Below, in pieces: positions 51,638 to 60,056 of a stretch of DNA of 64,000 nt. The translations under genes were made by a program, and so were the position numbers. The notes beneath the pieces were generated by a model. It was given only the letters and a program-made list of their open reading frames with translations, did no database searches and had not been told where the DNA came from. Origin of the DNA: Dinoroseobacter sp034111085 (GTDB lineage: Bacteria; Pseudomonadota; Alphaproteobacteria; Rhodobacterales; Rhodobacteraceae); contig JAWUXZ010000062.1 of the NCBI GenBank assembly GCA_034111085.1, forward strand, positions 1 to 64,000, in the 5' to 3' direction. Each line of letters starts with the position of its first letter. Position 1 is the first letter of the stretch.

Positions 51638-51666
51638 AGAGGGGCGAAATCGGCCTCTCTTTTTTT
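51638..51666 (+). terminator. Terminator after the acyl-CoA dehydrogenase
   Basis: AGAGG / CCTCT (51638-51642, 51654-51658) with an 11-nt loop, then C and seven T residues. Short stem but a good T-tract and position, 22 bp past the stop. Confidence 0.65.
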
Positions 51667-51778
51667 AAGCTACCCGCATTTTTCTTGAACGCTCGGGCGG
51701 TCTTTCACCCAGAGCGGTTGAACATTCGCCCACGCGCCCCAAACTAAACTCAACAGTTCACAAAACAACGGAGGCCCC

Positions 51779-52810
51779 ATGGCCCGCGTCCTCGTCACCG
51801 GAGCCAGCGGCTTCATCGCAAAGCATATCGTCCTGCAACTGCTGAAGGCCGGGCACACTGTCATCGGATCATTGCGCAGCCCCAAGCGTCAGGACGAGGT
51901 GCGCGCGGCAGTTGCAAACCATCTGGACGGAGATGATTGGCAAAACCGCCTGCTCTTCGTCACGCTTGATCTCGATTCGGATGACGGTTGGGACGGCGCG
52001 CTTCAAGGGGTAGATGTGTTGATGCACACCGCGTCCCCCTTCCCGTTGGCGCAGCCCGAGAACGAAGATGACCTGATCCGGCCCGCCGTCAACGGCACCT
52101 TGCGCGCGCTCAAAGCTGCCAAGGCCAATGGTATCAAACGCGTGATCCTGACCTCCTCAGCCGTGGCCGTGATGACCGGCGAAATGCCAGCGGCCAAAAC
52201 CAGCTTTGACGAGGCGGATTGGTCTGACCTGACCCATCCCACAATGACCCCCTATGTGCGCTCCAAAACCCTTGCCGAGAAGGCCGCCTGGGACTTCGTG
52301 CAAACCGACGCGCCCGAGATCAACCTGACCACGATCAACCCTGTACTCGTCCTCGGCCCGCCGCTGGACGACAAATTCGGTGCCTCCGTCAGTATTGTCG
52401 AGCGTGTGCTGAACGCCAAAGATCCCGCCATACCGCGCTTTGGCCTGCCAATCGTCGATGTGCGCGACGTCGCTACAATGCACCTCAAAGCGCTTGAAAT
52501 GCCTGAGGAAACACGCGCCAAGCGCTTTCTGGCGGCAAACGGGTTCTTGTGGTTCGTTGATGTCGCCAAAGTCCTGAAAGCTGCCTACCCGGACCACAAG
52601 ATCATCACCCGCCAAGCCCACAACTGGTTGGTGCGCGTGTTGGCGATCTTCGACAAAGAAATCCGCACGATGGTGGTCCCACAGCTTGATAACGCCCCGC
52701 AGGTGTCGAACGCGCGGGCGCGCACGGTCATGGGGATGGAGTTCATATCGCCGAAAGACGCCGTGGTTGCATCCGCCGATGTAGTACTGAAATCGCGCGT
52801 GAATAAGTAG
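51779..52810 (+). CDS. NAD(P)-dependent reductase, dihydroflavonol-reductase-like extended SDR
   Basis: 343 residues. Rossmann motif VLVTGASGFIAKHIVLQLL, then TASPFPLAQPENEDDLIRPAVNGT (in pieces), TSSAVAVM and YVRSKTLAEKAAWDF (Tyr-x-x-x-Lys). This is the aldehyde/dihydroflavonol reductase branch of extended SDRs that reduce aldehydes or ketones. Substrate unknown. GGAGG precedes the ATG. Confidence 0.85.
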   Translation: MARVLVTGASGFIAKHIVLQLLKAGHTVIGSLRSPKRQDEVRAAVANHLDGDDWQNRLLFVTLDLDSDDGWDGALQGVDVLMHTASPFPLAQPENEDDLIRPAVNGTLRALKAAKANGIKRVILTSSAVAVMTGEMPAAKTSFDEADWSDLTHPTMTPYVRSKTLAEKAAWDFVQTDAPEINLTTINPVLVLGPPLDDKFGASVSIVERVLNAKDPAIPRFGLPIVDVRDVATMHLKALEMPEETRAKRFLAANGFLWFVDVAKVLKAAYPDHKIITRQAHNWLVRVLAIFDKEIRTMVVPQLDNAPQVSNARARTVMGMEFISPKDAVVASADVVLKSRVNK

Positions 52811-52812
52811 CC

Positions 52813-53199
52813 GTGCTGGGCCTTTTCCTCTCGTTCCCGATCCTTCTGGCAAGTTTTTTGGCGGATGAGACCATCACAGGCTATGGCGGTGCGGGCGCAG
52901 TCTGGACCTTGACGGAACTGGACAGAGCCCCCTTTCCTGCCCGCGCCACTTTGGTGTTTGAGGACGGCGGTTCGGTTTCCGGCCAAGCACCCTGCAACCG
53001 CTTCCAAGCGCAGCAAAGCGTGCCCTATCCGTGGATCGAGGTCGGCCCAATCATGGCAACCAAGATGGCGTGCCCTGATCTGGAAGCGGAAGGCATCTAT
53101 CTTGATGCCTTGCAGGAAATGACACTCGCCGAGGTCTCAGGCCCGGTTCTGATACTGTCCAATGATGCTGGCCGCGAAATGGTGTTTCGCGCAGACTAG
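52813..53199 (+). CDS. META-domain (HslJ-like) protein
   Basis: 128 residues beginning with GTG and a hydrophobic N-terminus (LFLSFPILLASFLA) that could be a signal peptide. The rest matches META/HslJ: GAVWTLTELDRAPFPARATLVFE in pieces, GQAPCNRFQA (the conserved C-N-x-F/Y turn), ATKMACPD. Secreted or periplasmic protein of unknown role. The start is 2 bp after the reductase stop and the stop overlaps the convergent recO stop by 4 nt. Confidence 0.82.
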   Translation: MLGLFLSFPILLASFLADETITGYGGAGAVWTLTELDRAPFPARATLVFEDGGSVSGQAPCNRFQAQQSVPYPWIEVGPIMATKMACPDLEAEGIYLDALQEMTLAEVSGPVLILSNDAGREMVFRAD

Positions 53200-53918
53200 A
53201 CCTTCGCCAAGCGGTCCATAAACCGTTGCCGTGCAGGCGGCAGCGGCTTGTCGCCAAGACTGGGCGCGAGGTGATGGGTCAGGAAATGTCCGCTCAGCGC
53301 CAGCCCCTTGCGTACGTCGTCGATCCCCATCGGCGTGCCGAGCAGCAAGGATGCCGGTAGGGGCAACAGCCGCTCTGCCCATTCGCCAGCCTCCTGCGCA
53401 CTAACCGCGCGACCCGTGCGCGGCGAGACATAGGCCAGCCCGTCCTTGCCCCCGCTGACTGCGCAGCGTGACAGATCTAGACCGAAACCCATCGCTTCTA
53501 GCAGCGCCAACTCCCACGTCACGTAGAGCGGCAACCAGCCTTCGCCCGTCACAAGCGCGTCGAGCACCTCGACCGTGCGCAAATAGGTATCCGGCAAGAG
53601 TTCTCGTTCCGGCAGCGCAAAACTGGTCAGCGACAGCACCGAGTTTAGCCCCGCAAGCGCCAAAGGATCGCCCAGCACGGACGCCGCGCGCGATTGCACT
53701 GGCTCCACCGTAAACGCGCCCAAGTGGTCTTCTAAACGCGCACGCCATGTCAGATCCAGCTGTGCGCCCGGTTGCAAGATCGGCGCAATCCGGCGCGATG
53801 CCCCCCCACGTACAACGCCCAAATGGCGCCCATGCGTTTGCGTTAAAACCTCGATGATCGCGGCGTGCTCACCATGCTTGCGCGTGGCGAGCAGCACGCC
53901 GACTTCGCGCCATTCCAT
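53196..53918 (-). CDS. recO: DNA repair protein RecO
   Basis: 240 residues: an OB-fold N-terminal domain (MEWREVGVLLATRKHGEHAAI, HGRHLGVVRGGASRR) followed by an alpha-helical domain (DTYLRTVEVLDAL, WELALLEAMGFGLDLSRC). It helps load RecA at gaps with RecR. The ATG at 53918 gives the family N-terminus; 12 more upstream codons are open. It is a member of the era-rnc-lepB minus-strand cluster, separated from it by a plus-strand insertion. Confidence 0.92.
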   Translation of the reverse strand: MEWREVGVLLATRKHGEHAAIIEVLTQTHGRHLGVVRGGASRRIAPILQPGAQLDLTWRARLEDHLGAFTVEPVQSRAASVLGDPLALAGLNSVLSLTSFALPERELLPDTYLRTVEVLDALVTGEGWLPLYVTWELALLEAMGFGLDLSRCAVSGGKDGLAYVSPRTGRAVSAQEAGEWAERLLPLPASLLLGTPMGIDDVRKGLALSGHFLTHHLAPSLGDKPLPPARQRFMDRLAKV

Positions 53919-53998
53919 GACAGCATGGATGCACGCAACGGCACGCTTGTCCATCCGAGACCATTCCCGGTAGCGTGCGCGAAAGTAGAAAGGTCCTC

Positions 53999-54625
53999 AT
54001 GATGCGCACCAGTTTTCGACGCTCAGTCGCAATCACGATCGTTGCCCTTGTGGGCCTTGCCCTCGTCCTGCGCGTTTATCTGTCCATGCCCGAGCATAAT
54101 GGCAGCGTGCTTGCGACCATCTGGGATATGGCTCGGTATTTCACTATTCTAACCAACGCGCTGGTGGCTATCATTCTAGTGGCCCATATTGCTTTTGGCG
54201 GGCAAACCGCATCCCGGTTGGCGGGCATCACCTTGGCCATCAGCATTGTCGGCGTGGTCTACCACTTGCTGCTCGCGCATCTGCAAGACCTGTCGGGGTT
54301 GGAGTTGGTCGTCGATCACATCTTCCACACAATTGTGCCGCTTGGGATGTTCTCTTGGTGGCTGCTGTTTGCGCCAAAGGCTCCGCTGGGGCCACTTAGC
54401 CCAATCACATGGTTGGTCTGGCCCTTGGTCTATTCAATCTACGCCGTGGCGCGAGGACTGCTGCTGGACGGTGAATACCCCTACGGGTTTCTTGATCTGG
54501 CCGAACTCGGCTGGGCAGGTCTGGCCCAAAGTATGACCGGATTTCTAGTGGCGTTCGCGCTGTCGGCCTACCTGCTATGGGGCACCGCAATACTGCTCGG
54601 CCGTCAGTCGGCCAAGCCCGGTTGA
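53999..54625 (+). CDS. Pr6Pr-type (FAR-17a/AIG1-like) membrane protein
   Basis: About 208 residues and six predicted helices, with the Pr6Pr pattern RYFTILTNALVAII, VVYHLLLAHL, HTIVPLGMFSWWLLFAPK and YSIYAVARGLLLDGEYPYGFLDL in pieces. Bacterial Pr6Pr proteins have no defined function. It lies alone on the plus strand inside a minus-strand run and its 3' end overlaps the convergent DUF1491 gene by 22 nt. Confidence 0.83.
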   Translation: MMRTSFRRSVAITIVALVGLALVLRVYLSMPEHNGSVLATIWDMARYFTILTNALVAIILVAHIAFGGQTASRLAGITLAISIVGVVYHLLLAHLQDLSGLELVVDHIFHTIVPLGMFSWWLLFAPKAPLGPLSPITWLVWPLVYSIYAVARGLLLDGEYPYGFLDLAELGWAGLAQSMTGFLVAFALSAYLLWGTAILLGRQSAKPG

Positions 54626-54936
54626 TCCAGTAGGGTCGTGCCACTGCGGCTTTCAACCTCGATCACCCAGAGGTCAGGATCGGTGGCGCGCTGGCGCATG
54701 ATCACGTCATCAACCGCGCGCTCTTCACCCTCAGATAGCACAACCCAAGTCCGGTCGCCCGTCATCAGATCGAAACTGCGTTGCCAGACCACCGCTTGCC
54801 CGTCGAGCGTCGCGAGCTTCACTAAAACCGCCCCCGCCGTCGCGTCGCCTTTGGCTGTTATGTAGACAGGGATCGCTTCGGCTTGTAGCCGCGCCAGATA
54901 GGCCGAGACCCAGAGGCCGCTCGCCAAGCGCGCCAT
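54604..54936 (-). CDS. DUF1491 protein
   Basis: 110-residue alphaproteobacterial protein with the DUF1491 pattern WVSAYLARLQAEAIPVYI at the start and DPDLWVIEVESRSGTTLL at the end. Its function is unknown; it commonly sits with era. It begins 1 bp after the era stop codon and is likely in the same transcript. Confidence 0.88.
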   Translation of the reverse strand: MARLASGLWVSAYLARLQAEAIPVYITAKGDATAGAVLVKLATLDGQAVVWQRSFDLMTGDRTWVVLSEGEERAVDDVIMRQRATDPDLWVIEVESRSGTTLLDQPGLAD

Positions 54937-54937
54937 A

Positions 54938-55849
54938 TTATTCGTTGCCGTCCTTGAAATTAAGGCCGATCTCGGAATAACGCTCAGACTCTTCCAGCCA
55001 ACCGGGCCGTACCTTTACCTGCAAGAATAGATGCACGGTTCGTCCCAGCAACTCGGCCATATCAGCACGTGCTGCCTGAGAGATCGACTTGATCGTCTCG
55101 CCTTTGTTGCCGAGCACGATACCCTTATGGCCGTCGCGCATCACGTAGATGATCTGGTCTACCTTGGCAGAACCGTCTTTCTTTTCTTCCCAACTCTCGG
55201 TCTCGACAGTCAACTGATACGGCAATTCTTGGTGCAAACGCAGCGTCAGCTTTTCGCGCGTCATCTCAGCCGCGATCATACGCAAGGGCAGATCTGCAAT
55301 TTGATCTTCGGGATAAAGCCAAGGCCCCTCGGGCAAAGTCTCTCCCAGCCATGTCTTCAACGCAGGCACGCCGTGGCCCTTTTCGGCTGAGATCATGAAT
55401 GTCTCGACAAACGGAAACGCCTCGTTCAATTCTTTGGCAAGCATCAACAAACGCTCGGCCTTCACGCGGTCGATCTTGTTGATCGCCAGCGCCACGGTTT
55501 GCGAGGGGCGTGTGTGTTCGGGCAACGCCTGAAGGATCGCTTTGACACCTTCGGTCATGCCCCGGTGCGCTTCTACCATCAGCACAACGACATCCGCGTC
55601 CGACGCGCCGCCCCATGCAGCGGCTACCATCGCGCGGTCGAGCCTGCGGCGCGGCTTGAACAGACCAGGCGTGTCCACAAACACAAGCTGTGCTTCACCA
55701 TCAATCGCAACACCGCGAATGCGCGCGCGCGTCGTCTGCACCTTGTGCGTTACGATAGAGACCTTAGCCCCCACCATCGCATTGGTCAGCGTAGACTTGC
55801 CTGCGTTTGGCTCGCCAATGAGGGCCACAAATCCGGCGCGTGTTGTCAT
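54938..55849 (-). CDS. era: GTPase Era
   Basis: 303 residues; assists 16S rRNA maturation and 30S assembly. G-motifs GEPNAGKST (G1), VFVDTPG (G3), LAINKID (G4), ISAEKGHGV (G5), then a C-terminal KH RNA-binding domain (MRDGHKGIVLGNKGETIK). Downstream of rnc in an rnc-era unit; here 134 bp of non-coding sequence separate them. Confidence 0.97.
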   Translation of the reverse strand: MTTRAGFVALIGEPNAGKSTLTNAMVGAKVSIVTHKVQTTRARIRGVAIDGEAQLVFVDTPGLFKPRRRLDRAMVAAAWGGASDADVVVLMVEAHRGMTEGVKAILQALPEHTRPSQTVALAINKIDRVKAERLLMLAKELNEAFPFVETFMISAEKGHGVPALKTWLGETLPEGPWLYPEDQIADLPLRMIAAEMTREKLTLRLHQELPYQLTVETESWEEKKDGSAKVDQIIYVMRDGHKGIVLGNKGETIKSISQAARADMAELLGRTVHLFLQVKVRPGWLEESERYSEIGLNFKDGNE

Positions 55850-55983
55850 GGAGGGATCACTCTGTCGCTTGCAAAGAAAGATGGATTACCCTGTTCTTGC
55901 CATTTCCACAATGCGCGCCAGTACAGGCGCAAAGTCGCAGAAGCATCTCAGCGGCGCAGACGATACTGCAGCGCTCGCGAACA

Positions 55984-56670
55984 CTAGACCGGGTCGCGCA
56001 GCGTCTCCATCAAAGCTGCCGCAGCGTCTTGTTCGGCCTGACGTTTGCTACCGGCCTCGGCATGCGCCTTGCGGCCATCATCCAGCAACACCTCAATCAC
56101 AAAGCGTGGCATATGTGGTGGGCCTTCGCGGCTTACCTCAATGTAGCTTGGTGTGGACATGCCACGCGCCTGCGCCCATTCCTGCAAGTCGGATTTAGCG
56201 TTCATCACATGCGCCTCAGCCGTGCTGATCCGGTCGCCCCAAAGGCGTAGAACCGTCTCGCGCGCGACCTGTGGTCCGGCGTCCAGATAGACTGCGGCAA
56301 TCACCGCCTCCAACGCGTCGCCCAGCAAGGCCACTTTGCGCCTTCCACCAGATTGCATTTCCGAGCGGCCAAGCTTCAGCACTTCGCCCAGATCAATCTC
56401 CGCCGCGATATCGGCACAGGTTTCTTTGCGCACAAGTGCGTTATAGCGCGGCGCGAGCGTGCCTTCGGATGCTGCAGTATCGTCGTGATATAGCGCCTCG
56501 GCGATCGTCAGGTTCAGAACCCGGTCGCCTAGGAATTCGAGCCGTTGGTTATGCCCCCGCGCCGCAGCCGTCATCGACGGATGTGTCAGCGCTTGGATCA
56601 GCAAATCTGCGTTTTCAAAGCGGTGGCCGAGGCGGTCGCAGAACCCTTCGAGTTCGCGGCCCAGCTTCAT
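55984..56670 (-). CDS. rnc: Ribonuclease III
   Basis: 228 residues. The RNase III signature reads NQRLEFLGDRVLNLTIAE with acidic catalytic residues, LLGDALEAVIAAVYLDAG in the second active-site helix, and a C-terminal dsRNA-binding domain (DLQEWAQARG, GRKAHAEAGSKRQAEQDAA). It cuts rRNA and mRNA hairpins, possibly including the rplL-rpoB stem in this window. Its ATG overlaps the lepB stop by 4 nt. Confidence 0.97.
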   Translation of the reverse strand: MKLGRELEGFCDRLGHRFENADLLIQALTHPSMTAAARGHNQRLEFLGDRVLNLTIAEALYHDDTAASEGTLAPRYNALVRKETCADIAAEIDLGEVLKLGRSEMQSGGRRKVALLGDALEAVIAAVYLDAGPQVARETVLRLWGDRISTAEAHVMNAKSDLQEWAQARGMSTPSYIEVSREGPPHMPRFVIEVLLDDGRKAHAEAGSKRQAEQDAAAALMETLRDPV

Positions 56671-57452
56671 TCAAGAGCCTTAAAGAATCGGTCGCTACGC
56701 CATGTCCAGAAATAGACCATGCGGCGGCCAGCAGACGAGAACATCACCCGGTCTGCGCGTCCAATAAGGTTCGCAAACGGCACCTGACCAACCCCGCCCG
56801 AGGCTTGGGCAAAGCGCGAGTCTTGGCTATTGTCGCGGTTGTCGCCGACAAAGAAGAAATGTCCCGGCTCAACAGTGAACTCACGCGTAGTATCTGCAAA
56901 GCTGTTGTCGATATTCAGAATCGAATGGCTGCGCCCCCCGGGCAAAGTCTCGATTGATTTTCCTTTGGTACAAATACCGCCGTCCCCGACTGGGGCATTG
57001 TCACAGCGCGGGAAACTGCCAAGCGGGCCTTGGCGCTCGAACGTTTCTTGGAACACGCCGTCCGGTGTCACCTCGACGGGTGTGCCGTTCAGGATCATCG
57101 TGCCCCCGCGGAACTGAACCGTGTCACCCGGCAAGCCGACGACTCGCTTGATAAAATCTGACCCGTTGACCGGATGGCGGAACACAACGACATCGCCGCG
57201 CTCAGGCTCGGACCCAAACAGGCGCCCCGAGATCGGGCAGGCCGAGAACGGGCACGAATGCGCGGAATAGCCATAAGCCATTTTGTTCACGAACAAGAAG
57301 TCACCGACCAGCAACGTGTCTTTCATTGATCCCGACGGAATCCAGAACGGCTGAAAGAACAATGTGCGAAAGACGCCTGCGATCAACAGGGCGTACACGA
57401 CGGTCTTGACGGTTTCGATAAATCCGCCTTCGTCTTTGCTGCTCGCCATCAT
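56667..57452 (-). CDS. lepB: Signal peptidase I
   Basis: About 261 residues. A transmembrane helix (VKTVVYALLIAGVFRTLFF) is followed by catalytic Ser in IPSGSMKDTL and the general-base Lys in FIKRVVGLPGDTV, then HFFFVGDNRDNSQDSR. It cleaves Sec signal peptides. The active ATG is at 57452 or 57449 (AAGGA upstream); a GTG at 57470 is less likely. Confidence 0.96.
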   Translation of the reverse strand: MMASSKDEGGFIETVKTVVYALLIAGVFRTLFFQPFWIPSGSMKDTLLVGDFLFVNKMAYGYSAHSCPFSACPISGRLFGSEPERGDVVVFRHPVNGSDFIKRVVGLPGDTVQFRGGTMILNGTPVEVTPDGVFQETFERQGPLGSFPRCDNAPVGDGGICTKGKSIETLPGGRSHSILNIDNSFADTTREFTVEPGHFFFVGDNRDNSQDSRFAQASGGVGQVPFANLIGRADRVMFSSAGRRMVYFWTWRSDRFFKALE

Positions 57453-57516
57453 CTTGTCCTTACTCTGCACGGGGCTTTGATCTACCGAGGCTTCATGCGC
57501 AGGCGTGCCAGAAGTG

Positions 57517-57933
57517 TCAACTGCCGGACCTTGACGTGATCGGCACCGCCTCGATCACAACCATCGCCTGGGCCCATGGATGGTCATCAGTCAGACTGAC
57601 ATGGATCACCGCGCGGTGGCCGTCTGGTGTCATCTTGGAAAGGCGTTCTTCGGCCCATCCGGTCAGCACCATCCTTGGCTGCCCGGTCTCGAGATTGACC
57701 ACCGACATATCGCGCCACGCAATCCCCATCCGCAACCCAGTGCCCAGCGCCTTAGAGCACGCTTCTTTGGCGGCCCACCGCTTAGCGTAAGTGCCAACGG
57801 TATCTTTGCGCCGCTCGGCCTTGCGTTGTTCGATCGGGGTGAAAACACGGTTGCGAAAACGGTCACCGAACCGCTCAAGCGTCCGCTCAATCCGTTCGAT
57901 ATTTGCGAGATCGGTGCCGATGCCTAGGATCAT
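57517..57933 (-). CDS. acpS: Holo-acyl-carrier-protein synthase
   Basis: 138 residues. GIGTDLANIERIERTLERFG (Mg site Asp), RFRNRVFTPIE and RWAAKEACSKALGTG are the AcpS motifs. It transfers 4'-phosphopantetheine to ACP for fatty-acid synthesis. It lies between an exported protein and lepB in a minus-strand series. Confidence 0.97.
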   Translation of the reverse strand: MILGIGTDLANIERIERTLERFGDRFRNRVFTPIEQRKAERRKDTVGTYAKRWAAKEACSKALGTGLRMGIAWRDMSVVNLETGQPRMVLTGWAEERLSKMTPDGHRAVIHVSLTDDHPWAQAMVVIEAVPITSRSGS

Positions 57934-57938
57934 GGGGG

Positions 57939-58397
57939 CTAATCAACCGCGTAGGTTTTAGCCGAGATCGCACCCGTGGCTTGGTTCAGAGTGATTCCCA
58001 ACCGAACGGGCCGGAAATCTGCCGCCTCACCATCATAGACGCTCACGGGCACATCAAAGCCGAGGCCCGTCTGCGGATCATATGCTGCTGTCAGATCGGC
58101 AAAGCCAATACCCGCGAACCCAGCACCAGACACGCTGATCATCCGGCACTGGCGCTCGCCCAGTTCAGAATAGGGCGGCGACAAAATCATGAGGTGAAGC
58201 GGGCCCACAGCAGGCTCGACCGCATCCATCACCACCAGACGCACGGCCCCATTCGAGAACGTGCGCGTCATCTGTTCCCAAGGCTCGGCAATATTCTCTG
58301 CCCGCGCTTCCCAACGATCACAGGAGGTCACGGTTTGCGCGGCAACGGGGACCGCGCAGGCGGCAAGGGTCGCGGCGAGAGAAATCAGAAACTTCAT
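57939..58397 (-). CDS. Exported hypothetical protein
   Basis: 152 residues with a signal peptide (MKFLISLAATLAACAVPVAA) and two Cys residues in the mature part. The region LHLMILSPPYSELGERQCRMIS and VPVSVYDG are the most conserved-looking parts. I do not recognise a family. The ATG overlaps the stop of the small ORF upstream by one base (TGATG), suggesting they are translated together. Confidence 0.72.
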   Translation of the reverse strand: MKFLISLAATLAACAVPVAAQTVTSCDRWEARAENIAEPWEQMTRTFSNGAVRLVVMDAVEPAVGPLHLMILSPPYSELGERQCRMISVSGAGFAGIGFADLTAAYDPQTGLGFDVPVSVYDGEAADFRPVRLGITLNQATGAISAKTYAVD

Positions 58398-58561
58398 CAG
58401 ATCGATCCTTTTGTATTTAGGTCAAACACCATGATATTGCCTTGAGCGGTTTGACACAGCGAACCCAAACGCGCGCCCCGAACTTTATGGCGCGGGTCGT
58501 CTGTATATGTATCCAGCGCCGCGCGGGCATCAACACGCAACGCCAAGGCCACCAGATGCAC
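58397..58561 (-). CDS. Small conserved-looking ORF between pdxJ and the exported protein
   Basis: A GTG-started 54-codon frame filling the pdxJ-exported-protein gap. It is in the same frame as pdxJ, beginning one codon after that gene's TGA stop, and its own TGA overlaps the next ATG (TGATG). The sequence looks coding: LRVDARAALDTYTDDPRH in the middle and QGNIMVFDLNTKGSI at the end. No domain or signal is recognised. The start could also be the GTG at 58552. No strong ribosome site is visible, which is compatible with coupling to pdxJ. Confidence 0.5.
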   Translation of the reverse strand: MHLVALALRVDARAALDTYTDDPRHKVRGARLGSLCQTAQGNIMVFDLNTKGSI

Positions 58562-58564
58562 TGG

Positions 58565-59323
58565 TCATGCCCGCGCGGCGTCCATCAGAAGACGCATTTG
58601 CGCAATCGCAGGCTCGATTCCCAGAAAGATCGCCTCGCCAATCAGGAAGTGACCAATGTTCAGCTCCGCCACCTCCGGTAACGCAGCAACGGGTGCCACG
58701 CTGTCATAGGTCAGGCCATGCCCCGCATGAACCTCAAGGCCGAGACCATCGGCGAAAGTCGCCATCTCAGTCAACCGCGCCAATTCATCCGACGCCGCCT
58801 GAGCACGTCCTTCGGCCACCGCGTCGCAATAGGCCCCAGTGTGCAACTCGATCACCGCAGCGCCGATACGGTGTGCGGCCTCAATCTGGCGCTTGTCGGC
58901 CGCGATAAAAATCGAAACACGGCAGCCCGCGTCTACCAACGGGGCCAGAAAATGCGCTAACTTGTTTTCTTCGCGCGCCACTTCCAGCCCGCCCTCAGTC
59001 GTGCGTTCTTCGCGCCGCTCTGGCACGATACAGACCGCGTGCGGTTTATGACGCAGAGCAATCGCCTGCATCTCGTCGGTCGCGGCCATCTCGAAATTCA
59101 GGGGCAGGCTGAGCGCATCCATCAACGCCTCGATATCTGCGTCCGAGATATGGCGACGGTCCTCGCGAAGGTGTGCAGTAATACCGTCAGCACCAGCCGC
59201 TTCGGCCATTTTCGCGGCGCGCACAGGATCGGGAACGGATCCGCCGCGCGCATTCCGCACAGTCGCGACATGGTCAATGTTTACGCCCAGTCTGAGCGGA
59301 CGAAGGATCGTGGATTGCGTCAT
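58565..59323 (-). CDS. pdxJ: Pyridoxine 5'-phosphate synthase
   Basis: 252 residues, TIM barrel. LGVNIDHVATVRNARGG, GADGITAHLREDRRHI, MQAIALRHKPHAVCIVPERREE and HAGHGLTY are the family motifs, including the active-site Glu in VPERREE. It joins 1-deoxyxylulose-5-phosphate and 3-amino-2-oxopropyl phosphate in vitamin B6 synthesis. ATG at 59323 gives the family N-terminus. Confidence 0.97.
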   Translation of the reverse strand: MTQSTILRPLRLGVNIDHVATVRNARGGSVPDPVRAAKMAEAAGADGITAHLREDRRHISDADIEALMDALSLPLNFEMAATDEMQAIALRHKPHAVCIVPERREERTTEGGLEVAREENKLAHFLAPLVDAGCRVSIFIAADKRQIEAAHRIGAAVIELHTGAYCDAVAEGRAQAASDELARLTEMATFADGLGLEVHAGHGLTYDSVAPVAALPEVAELNIGHFLIGEAIFLGIEPAIAQMRLLMDAARA

Positions 59324-59356
59324 CGGGGCCTCCTGCACAACGCGGACAACGGCTAT

Positions 59357-60013
59357 TTAGCGCGAATCAGCGCCGGGGTCAGCCGCACGTGGGTTTTTTC
59401 TGCGCAGCCGGATCAGCTTTTCTTTCAAAAGGCCTTTGCGGCGGTTCTGATATGCGACCAGAAGCGGCACGCTGATATAGTAGAAAATCAAGCCGAGGAC
59501 TAAGCCCGGCAAGACCCCCCCGACCAAATAGGGCATGAACACCTCGCGCCCAAACACCGACAGGCTGGCCCAATCCGCCTGAGCGGAGGTGAACATGGCA
59601 AAAAAGTTAAACCACAACTCACCCGTCGCTTCGACAAAGCTATCGACGATGCCGTGGGGTTCGCCCTGCACCGGCGGTGCGCCCAAAAGCCACGTACCGA
59701 CGCGCAAATTGATTGCCGCAATAAACGGGAATGTAATCGGGTTGCCAAAAAACGTAGCCAGCATTGCCGCCAAAACATTGCCGCGCATGACCCATCCGAG
59801 CAGAGCTGCGGTCACAAAATGAAAGCCGAAGAAAGGCGTGAAGCTGGCCATGACGCCCGCCATGATGCCACGTGCAATCCGGTGAGGGGGATCGGGCAGG
59901 CGGCGCACACGGTGTTTGACATACGAAAACGCCCGGCCCCAGCCGCCCTTTGGCCAAAAGCTTTGCACGACCAACCTCCAGACGGGCCGTCGATCACGGC
60001 GCTTAAAAACCAA
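59357..60013 (-). CDS. DUF2062 membrane protein
   Basis: 218 residues. The DUF2062 entry FKRRDRRPVWRLVVQSFWPKGG, then PHRIARGIMAGVMASFTPFFG, and FFGNPITFPFIAAINLRVG are typical. About four membrane helices; the function is not known. Start is TTG at 60013, preceding the conserved VFKRRDRR. It sits between rsh and pdxJ, a common arrangement in this group. Confidence 0.88.
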   Translation of the reverse strand: MVFKRRDRRPVWRLVVQSFWPKGGWGRAFSYVKHRVRRLPDPPHRIARGIMAGVMASFTPFFGFHFVTAALLGWVMRGNVLAAMLATFFGNPITFPFIAAINLRVGTWLLGAPPVQGEPHGIVDSFVEATGELWFNFFAMFTSAQADWASLSVFGREVFMPYLVGGVLPGLVLGLIFYYISVPLLVAYQNRRKGLLKEKLIRLRRKNPRAADPGADSR

Positions 60014-60056
60014 GCCGCTTTCCTTTCCACACCTGCCCGCAAGACGAAGACCCTGT

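Noticed and set aside
55850..55983. A small gene between era and rnc
   Set aside because: 134 bp with no frame that looks coding on either strand and no overlap with neighbours; treated as plain spacer.
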